Assembly: GCF_028640845.1 (NCBI RefSeq)
Contig: NC_080540.1
Span: forward strand, 230,872,794 to 230,936,793
Direction: 5' to 3'
DNA from: Ahaetulla prasina
Lineage: Eukaryota; Chordata; Lepidosauria; Squamata; Colubridae
DNA: 64,000 nucleotides
This document shows, in pieces, positions 35,024 through 44,850 of the stretch. Numbering within the stretch: position 1 is the stretch's first letter; each line of letters starts with the position of its first letter. A model generated the notes under the pieces. It was not told the origin of the DNA and did no database searches. It was given only the letters and a program-made list of their open reading frames with translations. The position numbers were made by a program, and so were the translations under genes.

Positions 35024-35692
35024 CAGGTAGTCCTTGACTTACGACCACAACTGAGCCCATAATTTATGTTGCTAAGGGAAACATTTGCTAAGTGAGTTTT
35101 GTCCCATTTTACAACTTTTCTTGCCACTGTTGTTAAATAAATCGTTGCAATTGTTAAGTTAGTAACACGGTTGTTAGGTGAATCTGGCTTCCCCACTGAC
35201 TTTGCTTGTCAAAAGTTTGCAAAAAGTGATCATATATGACCCTGGGACTCTACAACCGCCCTTAATATGAACCAGTTGCCAAGCATCTGAATTTTGATCA
35301 CGTGACCATGGGAATGCTGCAATGGTCATAAAAATGTGGGCCGTGGTGGCTCAGGCTGTAAGATAGCCTGTTATTAAAACACAGCTGCCTGCAATTACTG
35401 CAGGCTCGAATCCCACCAGGCCCAAGGTTGATTCAGCCTTCCATCCTTTATAAGGTAGGTAAAATGAGGACCCAGATTGTTGGGGGGGCAATAAGTTGAC
35501 TTTGTAAATATACAAATAGAATGAGACTATTGCCTTACACACTGTAAGCCACCCTGAGTCTTCGGAGAAGGGCGGGATATAAATGTAAATAAAAAAATAA
35601 TAATATGAAAAATGGTCCTAAGCCACTTTTTTCAGTGCCATTGTAACTTTAAACAATCACTAAATGAACAGTTGTAAATTGAGGATTACCTG
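35024..35692 (-). mobile_element. Family A MITE containing an L2-tailed SINE
   Basis: TA lies on both sides (35022-35023, 35693-35694). The ends are CAGGTAGTCCTTGACTTACG and TTGAGGATTACCTG. The MITE is interrupted from about 35338 to 35603 by a SINE and then continues with AAAAATGGTCCTAAGCCACT. Confidence 0.85.
35338..35603 (+). mobile_element. tRNA-derived SINE with an L2-type tail
   Basis: The head has TGGTGGCTCAGGCTGTAAGA (A box) and GGCTCGAATCCCACC (B box). The 3' tail, CCCTGAGTCTTCGGAGAAGG with GGGATATAAAT, is the same hairpin tail as the L2 LINEs at 853 and 17860-17900. A shared tail is how SINEs borrow LINE reverse transcriptase, so L2 is the likely partner. Confidence 0.85.
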
Positions 35693-37220
35693 TAATAAAG
35701 GCAGGATATAATTTCTTGAAAACAAAAATTGTCTCCTGCCAGTAATCCTCTAGATGTGTAGGGAACTGCTATTTCCAGAATTTCTAGCCCATACTGTGAT
35801 CGAACATTCTAAGAAGTAGCTTTGGCAGTCTCATCAATTTGGAGATTGCTACCTCGGAGCAGGCTGATCTGACATGTAACATCCTTAGAAACAGAACAGA
35901 ACAGAATGCATCTGGAAGCAGTGTCACAGACACAAGGAAGTGCAAAATAACTCTGTAAATAAGGAGCAATTACAAGCAGCAAAAAGACTGCGGTGTAAAT
36001 AGAAACTACCCAGAGTCCTGAAATAGAACATGAAAGAAAGCAAGCATAATACTATTAAAAATCCTATAGCAGTGTTTTTCAACCTTGGCCACATGGCTAG
36101 CTGGGGAATTCTGAGAGTCCACACATCTGAAAGTTGCCAAGGCTGAAAAACACTGTCCTTTAATAAATCCAATAGCTATATAGGATAACAAAAGAGTTTT
36201 TTTCCACATTTGTCCTGAACACTGACAATGCTATCATTCCTTTTACAGCCATTTATATTGATAAACTGATTTTGATGCTACATTATATTTTTAAACTTTT
36301 ATATGTTTTTTTGTTTAAGAGAGGAATCAGGATTAAGATGTTTATGTGTCCATCTGTCTATGTAGCATCATCTCTCTCTCACATACTCTGCACTGCAATC
36401 AAAGAAACTGTTGGCGTTTTCAGCAATTAAGTGTTAGGTTAACATTTCCAAAAAAGCATGAAATCAAAATAAATAACACTGTCAGACATTCTATTATTAT
36501 ATTATCAAAGTGTAGGAATTAGTTCTTATAGTTTTCAAGTTTCTGTATACTCTATACTAGCATTAAATATATCTTCCTGAAGTTCATGTCATTTTTGCTT
36601 CCTTGGTTTTGCCATCTGGATGGGGCTTGACAAGAATCAAGCCATATAAGAATTTATAAGTATCCATCAACACTTTGAATTGGATCCGATAGAAAATAGG
36701 CACCAGATCAAAAAAAAAAAAAAAAAAGAGAAGAAAATTTTATTATGGCCACAGACCATTTATAATTATAAGCTACCCAGAGTTACTTTGTTGTAAGATG
36801 GGAGGCTGATAAATTTTTAGAATTAATTAATTAATCCCACATTAAAAATGAAATAAAGCAAACCAGAGTAAGAACATTACAATTGGTAGTGGGTTTCATT
36901 GGTGGACAATCAAGGCATATCTACTTTTATAAGCAGTATAGCAAAATTTGGCTACATTCAAGAACACTAACTGGTATTGGTCTAATAATAACTGTGCATA
37001 AAAAGATCAGAATTTCCTGGATATTTTATGAGACAGAGTTATAAACTGGGATCTTTAAGTGTCAGGACTTAAATGAGCTTATGAAAACCCCCCAAAAGGA
37101 TTTATTTTTGGCCTATCCTAGGGTCTACCATAGAAGAATTCATCTGATGGGCCCCACGAGGGAGACTTTTCAGCTGTGGCACCTGCCCTATGGAACTACA
37201 TTCCCTCTGCGATCATATTG
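35693..37220. other. Non-genic stretch
   Basis: It holds the small hAT MITE at 36070-36155, an (A)n run at about 36710-36728 and an L2-like tail at about 36740-36825 (AAGCTACCCAGAGT, then GATGGGAGGCTGATAAATTT). No gene is seen. Confidence 0.45.
36070..36155. mobile_element. Palindromic hAT MITE, 86 bp
   Basis: The inverted ends are CAGTGTTTTTCAACCTTGGC and GCCAAGGCTGAAAAACACTG. The flanks TCCTATAG (36062-36069) and TCCTTTAA (36156-36163) match at 6 of 8 bases. Confidence 0.82.
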
Positions 37221-37357
37221 GTCTAAACCAGGGATGAAATGCTATCATTTGGGGCGGTTCTCCTGAATCAGTAGTGAACATGCTACTGGTTGACCCAAAC
37301 TGGTAGTAAAAAAATGTAAAAGAAAAGTTCCGACGATCGCACGGCACAGCTGATTGA

Positions 37358-37452
37358 ACCTTTTTTTAAACTTTTTTAAAGCATTGTTTTACTGCCATTC
37401 GGGCAATAGGTAGTAAAACAATGCTTTAAAAAAGTTTAAAAAAAAAAAAAGG
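37358..37452. repeat. Long AT-rich inverted repeat
   Basis: The left arm (about 37358-37399), with AAACTTTTTTAAAGCATTG and TTTTACTGCC, is mirrored by the right arm (about 37409-37452), with GGTAGTAAAACAATGC and TTTAAAAAAGTTT. The loop is only about 10 bases. It could form a strong hairpin or cruciform. Confidence 0.88.
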
Positions 37453-37550
37453 TCCCGACAAGCATTTTTTACTACTTATTGGGGGTCCGTTTTTGCTCCC
37501 AGGAGGCTTTCCTGAGGCCTGCTAGGCCAAAAACGGGGGATGGGGGATGT

Positions 37551-37553
37551 TGC

Positions 37554-37596
<43 letters not shown>

Positions 37597-37710
37597 AGGG
37601 AGGGAGGGAAGGAAGGAAGGAAGGAAGGAAGGAAGGAAAGAAGAAAGAAAGAAAGAAAGAAAAAAAGAAAGAAAGAAAAAGAGAGGGAGGAAGGGAAAAA
37701 GGAGACGAAG
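37551..37710. repeat. Polypurine microsatellite cluster
   Basis: On the + strand, (GA)n is followed by (GGGA)n, (GGAA)n and (GAAA)n, with almost no pyrimidines over about 160 bp. The repeat type changes stepwise along the tract. Mirror-repeat polypurine DNA can form triplexes. Frames read through it are repeat artefacts. Confidence 0.92.
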
Positions 37711-37740
37711 GAAGGACCACAAACCTGGCACTAGACGCAG

Positions 37741-37838
37741 CTTCAGAGGATACCTTGAAAGAGCACAGCAATCCAGGGCTGGAACAGACCTGGAGGTCAT
37801 CTAGTCCAACCCCCTGCTCCAGCAGGACATTGTTAAAG
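37741..37838 (-). mobile_element. CR1 LINE 3' terminus, minus strand
   Basis: GGTCATCTAGTCCAACCCCC and TGCTCCAGCAGGA are the reverse complement of the usual CR1 3' end (GGGGTTGGACTAGATGACC). Only about 100 bp are present. Confidence 0.75.
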
Positions 37839-38065
37839 TGAGTTTCTGTCTTTTGACCCCTCAGTCACATGACTACATAGCCACGCCCACCCAGTCACAT
37901 GACGCCCACCAAGCCACACTCACCAAGCCACGCCCACAGAATCAGTAAGGAAATTTTTTAGATTTCACCACTGGTCTACATCTTGTTGGTCTTTTGAAAG
38001 AGAACGAAAAAAGACATGGCTTTGCCTTCTGGCCTTGGGATCAGGTAGTGGTGGTGGCTATAAAA

Positions 38066-38458
38066 CAGTGATGATGAACTTTTTTGGCACTGAGTGCCAA
38101 AAAGGTAGAGCGTGAGCCTGGGCCACAACCCGAAATAGGAGCTGCCCAGGGCACATGCACGTGCCCAAAAATGAACTTCCGGTTTCCAACATTCATTTAC
38201 ACACCAGCCAGCTAGTCTTCCGGGTTTCTGGTGCACATGCGCTTGCAACGATCAGCTGGTGGGCGCGCATGCTCACGCAGGAAAACGGAAGACCAGCTCT
38301 TCCAGCTTCTGGCACTGCCACATGCAAAAAGGCCAGCTGATCGTTGCAAGTGCATGCATGTCTGAAACCCGGAAGAGGAACAGGCAAAGCTGCACGTGGC
38401 AGGCCACATGGCTCCACGTGCCACTTTGAGCACGCATGCCATAGGTTCGCTATCAGAG
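38066..38458. mobile_element. hAT element (family D), 393 bp
   Basis: It starts CAGTGATGATGAACTTTTTT and ends GCCATAGGTTCGCTATCAGAG. The flanks CTATAAAA (38058-38065) and CTATAAAG (38459-38466) match at 7 of 8 bases. The middle is rich in GCGCATGC-like CpG sites. A relative lies at 62637-62934. Confidence 0.82.
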
Positions 38459-38499
38459 CTATAAAGTAATTATATTCTTAGTGAATTGACTGCACTCTC

Positions 38500-38652
38500 C
38501 TTGCTGATTATATTTGTAAAATTTTATTGTTTTAATGTTTTTGTAGTTAGCTTTGTGGTGGGGTTGCATTGTTTTGTGTTTTTAGTTTTGTAAGTCACCA
38601 AGTCACATATATGAAATAGGTGGCTACATAAATTGAATGGATGGATGGATGA
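38500..38652 (+). mobile_element. Old L2-type LINE tail plus (GGAT)n
   Basis: TTTTATTGTTTTAATG leads to TAAGTCACCAAGTCACAT and GAAATAGGTGGCTACATAAA, a diverged L2 3' end, followed by a short (GGAT)4 repeat at 38636-38651. Confidence 0.5.
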
Positions 38653-38870
38653 TATTAGTTCTGGAAATAGGGGTTATTTTCCATAGAAGGTGGTGAAATA
38701 TAAAGAGACCAATAAACAGTCTAGAAACAAATTAAATTCTGGATCAGACTTTTGCCAAATCAATATTGAGAGAGTCTAGACAAGACCATGCAAAACAAAA
38801 GAATTTAGCAAGATAGGAAACTTAGGATGCTTTTATCATCTTTTAGGTAACTGTTACAAGAGATTTAGTG

Positions 38871-39178
38871 CAGAGGTGGGTTTCAGCAGGTTCTGACCAG
38901 TTCTGGAGAACCTGTAGCGAAAATTTTGAGTAGTTTGGAGAACTGGTAGTAAAACTTCTGACTGGCCCTGCCCCCATCTATTCTCTGCCTCCCGAGTCGC
39001 AGCTGATCGGGAGGAAATGCGGATTTTGCAGTAACCTTCCCCTGGAGTCAGGTGGGAATAGAGATTTTACAGTATCCTTCCCCTGCCACTCCCACCAAGC
39101 CACCCCCACCAAGCAATGCCACGCCCACCAAGCCACACCCACAGAACCGGTAGTAAAAATTTTTCAAACCCATCACTG
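38871..39178 (-). mobile_element. hAT element, family C
   Basis: It starts CAGAGGTGGGTTTCAGCAGG and ends TTTCAAACCCATCACTG. The flanks ATTTAGTG (38863-38870) and ATTCAGTG (39179-39186) match at 7 of 8 bases. Length is 308 bp, with no coding capacity. Confidence 0.9.
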
Positions 39179-39186
39179 ATTCAGTG

Positions 39187-39904
39187 ACACTGAACTTGAA
39201 CTTAAGAACAAAGTCAAAACGAAGATATTGATTACATGATGAGCAAGTTCTGAATTTCTAATTGCTTTAAACCTATGTTTAAAGAAAAAAAAGACAAGCA
39301 AATTTATTTTGAACTTTTTCAGAAGTAGATTGCTTTGCCAAAAGATCTCTACACTGGTCAATTTAAAGTTTGTCTTCATAGATAAAGCCTTACTGGCAGT
39401 CTTGGGCTTGTAATCAAACTGGCAACCTGCTTCTTAGTAATCTAATCAATGATGGAAACCTTTACTGGTATTTCAAACATCAGACATAGCACATAAAAAT
39501 AACGCCATAACAGTTTTTGCAACCTTCTTAATTTATGAATTTTATTACAGGGCAAACTGAAAACTATGACCCAAGTTCCAGGTACATGTTTTACAGAATG
39601 CACTTGACAGAGAGCCAGCTAACCTATACTCTTTGGAACTTATGCAATATCATAGGAGCCAGCCAATCTATAATCCACAGAAGTTAGTTATTAAAACTAA
39701 GGATGTCCTTTTCATTTAAAATGTGAAATGCATAGGAATACCTATAATGAAAACCATGTTCAGGATTATGGTGTCCTTGATAAAGTATTACTCATTACCC
39801 ATTATAAACCTATAACCATATCTAAGTAAACAATGTGTTGTAGCAGCATATTACTTAAAATAACCAAAGAAAGGTCTATTTTAACCTGTTATATCCATAC
39901 CATG
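39187..39904. other. Non-genic stretch
   Basis: No gene or named repeat is recognised. Confidence 0.45.
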
Positions 39905-40115
39905 AGGGAGCCAGTTTGGTGTAGTGATTTAGGCATCAGGCTAGAAACCAAGAGACCATGAGTTCCAGTCCTACCAGTTCCAGACCTTGGGCCACTCATT
40001 TTCTCTCAGACTTAGGAAGGAGGCAATGTCAAACCTGAAAAATCTTATCAAAAAATCTGCAGAGACTTGTCCAGAAAGTCTCTGAGAATTAGATATGATT
40101 GAACAGAAGGAAAAA
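39905..40115 (+). mobile_element. Sauria-type SINE (BovB-like tail)
   Basis: The head GGAGCCAGTTTGGTGTAGTG carries an A box, and ATGAGTTCCAGTCC gives a B box. The tail (AGAGACTTGTCCAGAAAGTC, then ATATGATTGAACAGAAGG) resembles the BovB-derived tail of the Sauria SINE family found in lizards and snakes. Confidence 0.72.
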
Positions 40116-40744
40116 ATAATTCATAACATATCCTCAAATGACTTCATTTTTGATAATTTTTTAATTATCCAACATATCCCTGGTAGTTTTTTTATTCTAG
40201 GAAAAGTAGCCAATAAATCTTGAACAGCACTTATTATTCAACATCCCAGTTCTTTCCCCAAATTAAACCAAATTCTCACATGGTCATGTGCCTCTGTAAT
40301 TTTATGTTAATGTAACAGGAAAGATTTTTCCAAATTGCACTTTAGCTTCTATGAAACAAACAAAATGTTAGTTATGATATTTATACAGTTACTTACCAAG
40401 TACATCTAAATTATATTAACCAAAATATCTTTACAATCCCCAAGGCATGTTACAACTTTTGAGCACCCCTACTGTTTGGAAATTGAAAGTTGAAAAATTT
40501 GACACATCCTAAAATCTATGTAATTTTCTTGGCAACTAATCAAGAACAATCCCACTTACCTTTTTAAAAAGCAGTGAACATCAGCTGTGCTGCTACCTAC
40601 ATAGGCAGTCATTTAGTAAAATCAAGGGAAATGTCTTATTTCATTAAGTGTTGTATCATCAGTAAGGTAACCAATAGTCCAAAGAGTGAAGAACTGTCAA
40701 AACCAGCACTTAAACCTACATAGATTGAAAGCTAATAAAGTCAA
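40116..40744. other. Non-genic stretch
   Basis: AT-rich, with nothing recognised. Confidence 0.45.
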
Positions 40745-40754
40745 TAAAGCAGTG

Positions 40755-41342
40755 TATGGCAGTGTGCTGCAGCTGCCAAAAAAACCAATCCTAAATTGCA
40801 TTAACAGAGGGACTGAATGAAGATCACATGAGGTACTAATACCCCTCAATGAAGCCTTAGTAAGACCACACCTAGAATACTGCATCCAGTTTTGGTCACC
40901 ACACTATAAAAAAAGATGTTGAGACTCTAGTCTAGAAAGTATGCAGAGAAGAGCAACAAATATGATTAGGGGCCTGGAGGCTAAAACATATGAAGAACTG
41001 TTGTAAGAACTGGGCATGGGTAGTATAGTGAAGAGAAGGACCAGGGTGACATGATAACAGTGTTCCAATATTTGGCAGGCTGTTACAGAGAGGAGGGGGA
41101 CAATCTATTTTTCAAAGCACTTGAACGCCAGACAAGGAACAATGTATGGAAACTGATCAAGGAGAAATTCAATCTAGAAATAAAGAGAAATTTTCTGACA
41201 GGAAGAACAATCAACCAATGGAACAGCTTGCCTTCAGAAGTTGTGGGAGCTTCATCGCTGGAAGCTTTCAAGAAGAGACTGGACAGCCACTTGTCAGAAA
41301 TGATGACCTACAAGGTCCCTTCCAACTCTGTTATTCTTTATA
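40755..41342 (+). mobile_element. CR1 LINE 3' fragment
   Basis: The + strand encodes decayed CR1 C-terminal sequence: [12 protein letters not shown], QRRATNMIRGLEAKTYEE, then VFQYLAGCYREEG and INQWNSLPSEVVGASSLEAF. It ends CTACAAGGTCCCTTCCAACT. It is a diverged relative of the CR1 at 11966-13022, sharing a similar extent. Confidence 0.85.
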
Positions 41343-41465
41343 TTCTGTATTTAAAAAAAAAAAAAACCATTCCATCTCTTATTACAAATGCATCTATCTA
41401 ATTTTTACTCCAAATACATTATCAAAGATAGATATTGATCCAAATATGTGCAATATCTACTAATG

Positions 41466-42215
41466 CAGATTTATTTATTTATTTATATAGCTGCCCAACT
41501 TATACCAAACATACCAAACTCTGGGCAGCTCCAAATCAAGAATTAAAATGATATGAAAACCACAGATTAAAACTACAAACACCAAACACATTAAAAATAA
41601 AAATGCAGTGCCAAATCTAGCTTTTGACATGCAGTCAACTCACTGCTTTCAACTCACTGCAGTCAACTGCAGTCAACTCACTAGGATGGTAGTGGTCTGC
41701 CAAATGTCTGAGAAAAGAGTATTCCACCAGACAGAGGATGGCTCACGAAAGGCACTCTTCCTAGTTTCCATAAGGTAACAATGCTTAAGGGAAGGGACTA
41801 GGAGCATGCCCACCCTATCTAACTTGGTAGGATAGCAATAGCATTTAAACTTATATACTGCTTCATAGAGGTTTACAGAATTCTCTGAGTGGTTTACAGC
41901 GTCAGCATATTTTCCCCAACAATCATGACCCTCATTTTTACCGACCTTGGAAGAATGGAAGGCTGAGTCAACCTTGAGCCCTGTCAGGATCAAACTCCAG
42001 ACTGTGGGCAAAGAGTGCCTGCAATAATGTATTCTAACCATTGTGCCACCATCCCACCAGGAATGGATAGATGTCCTTTGGGAAAGACGGTCTTACAGAT
42101 AACATGGTTTTGTATCATATAGGACTTTAAAGTCTTTCACTGTATTTAGAAGGGAACTAGAACCCAGTGCAGCTTATGTAACAGAGATGATACAGTTTTG
42201 TATCATCATTGCTTT
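41466..42215 (-). mobile_element. Old L2 LINE 3' part containing a SINE
   Basis: The tail ATTTATTTATTTATATAGCT with GCCCAACTTATACC is at the left. Further in, CACCAGACAGAGGATGG and GGAGCATGCCCACCCTATCT are L2 C-terminal sequence, and GATGTCCTTTGGGAAAGACG resumes after the SINE at 41826-42058. Confidence 0.65.
41826..42058 (-). mobile_element. tRNA-derived SINE inside the old L2
   Basis: On the minus strand it has a tRNA-like head near 42030-42055 (GGTGGCACAATGGTTAGAAT), then GGCTCAAGGTTGACTCAGCC and a TATAAGTTTAAATGCTATTG tail. It is the same SINE family as 32690-32930. Confidence 0.78.
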
Positions 42216-42904
42216 GTTGCAATGAAAATTAATTCGAAGGGACTATGTTGCTCCTTCTTTCCTAGATCCACAGAAACTTCGCAGCAATGAGAACTGATGA
42301 TTCCAGTTGATAGAAACAAAGAAGTTACATTGATTGCAATGCCATAGCTTAATTGGTAGCTAAATTAGTAGCTGTATATGGACCTACCTTTATATTAGTA
42401 CAGTAGACACAAGCTGGGGAAGAAAGAAGGAAGAGTATGCTTCATTCATGCTGTCCAAAAGATTACTCATTGGCAAGTCTAAAAATGGAACAAAGGTGGG
42501 GAAAATGCAATAACCAATACATCTCAATTGCACCCAGTGAATGGATCACTAGAATGGGTCAGTTGGAAGAAAAAGAAATAAAGTTACTAAAATAACTAGT
42601 AAAATATAGTAAGATGAAATACAGAGCAGCAACTAGCCATTGGCGGGCCTGGGTCTACTGGGTACTGGCTCTGGGATGTTATTAGATTGGAATGGAAGAA
42701 CAGCTACTCAGATGGGCTTGAGATGGGCTTGAGATGGCTCAGTGTTTTTGAAGATGAATTATGATTGAAAATCATGATTGATGGATGAACTTGTGATGGG
42801 CTGGGACTCAGCTGAATATGATGCCATTCATCACTGCACTCATATTGGAGGTGGGGTAAAGCAGAAAGTGTGGATTTGGCCCATGTGGGCACAAACATGT
42901 TTAA
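42216..42904. other. Non-genic stretch
   Basis: No gene or named repeat is recognised. Confidence 0.4.
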
Positions 42905-43115
42905 ATGCATAAGGGTGTGTGTGAATAAGTGTGCCTACCATCCCTGTCCTACTGTCCCCATTTATATGTAATCATTCTATGTGTTTATGGCTATGTTTTG
43001 CCTATTCATATCCTTCTTTTGTGCCAATTTTTTTCATGTGTCCATGTCTATGTCTGTGCTATTACTTGTTTCCTTGTTCTTGTTGACAAATAAATAAATA
43101 ATAATAAATAAATAA
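42905..43115 (+). mobile_element. CR1/L3-type LINE 3' tail
   Basis: GTGTGCCTACCATCCCTGTC begins a 3' UTR that ends in (AAAT)n, matching the inverse of 31285-31432 and the + strand tails at 51005 and 56870. Confidence 0.72.
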
Positions 43116-43753
43116 ATCATACAATCGAAACAGAGGTTTTCTAAGCTGATGCTCACTAAGCATCATCATCTATATTTTGGATCTCCAAATGACAAAATAG
43201 CTGTCTCTCATTATTCTCATGTTCATATTCATGTTCATGTTACCCAACAGAATCTTTTCCCTCAGGATCAATCATTAATTAAGTCTTAATGTTGTATATT
43301 TTCCCCAAAACCAGTTCCTTGTTCTAGTACTACCACTGACTTGAATGTAGCATGTGTCCAAACTATGAATTCCTGTTTGTATACTGTACATCTGTAACTT
43401 CCTAGATGACATTGTTTTCTGAAATATATTTTAGACTATTTATCATTAAACCTATACCTTTACACCCCTGTATGTTTTCATCATCTCCATTTCAAAAGAC
43501 TGGACTAATTTCAAACAGATCTACTACCTCTTCTCTTCATTTTACCAAGATACAACATTCTGTTCTTTCTTTCATCTAATCCATCCTCTTCATCATTTAT
43601 TCCTTTCACGTCACCATCATTAAATGGGTCCACAGATATTAAACCTAAAACTTACCTCGGCTTTGATCAATTGTCACAATACTTTTTAGTAAAGTGTGAC
43701 TAAATCAGGGATTTTCAAAGATTTCTCAGCCCATGGAAACTATTTGCAAGAGT
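43116..43753. other. Non-genic stretch
   Basis: No gene or named repeat is recognised. It lies about 0.3-1 kb upstream of the GDA CpG island. Confidence 0.4.
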
Positions 43754-43880
43754 TAGGGTGTTTCAACCTTGCCAACTTTAAGATGTGTGGACCAACTCCC
43801 AGAATTCCTAGTGTGGCTGGCTAGGGAATTTTGGGATTTAAAGTCCGAATATCTTAAAATTGCCAAGGTTCAGAAACTGC
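43754..43880. mobile_element. hAT MITE, worn copy
   Basis: GTTTCAACCTTGCCAACTTT at the left and AAAATTGCCAAGGTTCAGAA at the right form the inverted ends of the same MITE type as 49414-49548. The middle keeps ACTCCCAGAATTCCTAG. Clear target duplications are not visible. Confidence 0.7.
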
Positions 43881-44059
43881 TCTAGAAACTGCCTTGCAAG
43901 CCAAGGTGTCTTTTTGCACTTCATCAGCTCAGAAATAGCTATAGCGTGCTAGCTACCCACTCAGGATACTTTTATTAGATTATTACTAGGATTATTACTC
44001 TAATCAGAGTATTTTGTTTTGAATCTAATTTTGGCCATCAACCTCCTCTTCACCTTCTG

Positions 44060-44850
44060 GGCAAGGACATGCTGCGGGCGGCTGCGATTGCCAGCTTCCA
44101 CCTCCTTGCCGGGATTGTTTTTGTATCAATTTCTCTCAGCCAGTGGCACTTTTGCTGCCCTCAGGGCTGAGGAGAAAACGACAGGCGGGCCAAAAGAAGC
44201 CTCCCCTTGGCTGGATGGGGCTGAGGGAGCAACCCGAGTTGGTTGTAATCACACCCCTAAAGAGGAGAGTCCTTAAATAGGGGAGGAGAGATGGTGACAG
44301 CGCTGTGGGCGCTGCTCCAGACACGCCGGGACCAACTGCTGGGAGCTCCCGCACTCGCAGCCTCCGTCCTCAACGGCGGGCTGCACCGTTCTCCCCTCCC
44401 CGCCTTTTTACACCGCCTCCCCCGGTCGGCCGCCTGTGCCTGTCCCGCCAAGAGACGCGCGCCATGGACCCCCCGCGGGCCGCGCCGCTCGCGCACATTT
44501 TCAAAGGGACCTTCGTCCACTCCACCTGCACCTCGCCGATGGTCATCCTGCAAGGCCACCTGTTGGGTGTAGAGGAGAGCGGAAAGGTGAGCCTGGGAAA
44601 TGAGGGAAGGGCAGCGCGAGGGCCCGGCTCGCTGCCTTCTGTGGCACGTGGGTTGGGGCGAGGGGGGCAAAGGGTTGCGCTCGGGGCTGCGAGGGTCCCC
44701 GCGTGGCGCGCCCCAAGCAGAGCAGAGGCGTTATGAAGGAGGAAAGGTGGCACTTCGTCGGGTCGGCCGGCGGCAGCTGGGAGCCGCGCTTGGGACCGAA
44801 GGAGAAGTTTGAGGACAGGGCTGTGGAAGCGGTATTTTTACCCGCCCCCC
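44060..44850 (+). promoter_or_regulatory. GDA: CpG-rich promoter region of GDA
   Basis: This is the only long GC- and CpG-rich stretch outside transposons in the window. A TATA-like TTAAATAG lies at 44273-44280 inside a CArG-like CCTTAAATAGG. If it is used, transcription would begin near 44300-44310, giving a 5' UTR of about 155 bp. GC-box-like CCGCCTCCCCCGG lies near 44415. These are sequence-based guesses; no start site is proven. Confidence 0.65.
44464..44586 (+). CDS. GDA: Guanine deaminase, first coding exon (partial gene)
   Basis: Guanine deaminase hydrolyses guanine to xanthine and ammonia in the cytosol, a zinc-dependent step of purine breakdown. The ATG at 44464 sits in a strong context (GCC before, G after). 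The 41 codons run MDPPRAAPLAHIFKGTF, then VHSTCTSPMVILQGHLLGV, ending ESGK. From memory, mammalian GDA exon 1 has the same length and shares PLAHIF-x-GTFVHST and HLLGV-x-x-SGK. The exon ends exactly at AAG followed by the donor GTGAGC (44587), giving a phase 0 intron. It covers only the N-terminal strand region; the metal-binding and catalytic residues lie on later exons that I did not find here. An upstream ATG at 44291 is out of frame and probably lies before the transcription start. Confidence 0.9.

Larger units (their letters stand above)
37229..37973. mobile_element. Composite hAT element
   Basis: It begins CAGGGATGAAATGCTATC and ends AGATTTCACCACTG, with flanks GTCTAAAC (37221-37228) and GTCTACAT (37974-37981), 6 of 8 matching. 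The ends match family C. Inside are an AT-rich hairpin (37358-37452), a long polypurine microsatellite (37551-37710) and a CR1 tail (37741-37838), so it is much longer than its relatives. Confidence 0.6.

Noticed and set aside
37472..37841. Several long reading frames in both strands
   Set aside because: They are low-complexity translations of the polypurine microsatellite.
44291..44572. Upstream ATG frame of 93 codons overlapping GDA exon 1
   Set aside because: Out of frame with GDA, Arg/Pro-rich as expected from CpG-island DNA, and its ATG probably lies before the transcription start set by the TATA-like site.
44370..44753. Long minus-strand frame opposite GDA exon 1
   Set aside because: GC-rich antisense shadow of the exon and CpG island; no recognisable domain.
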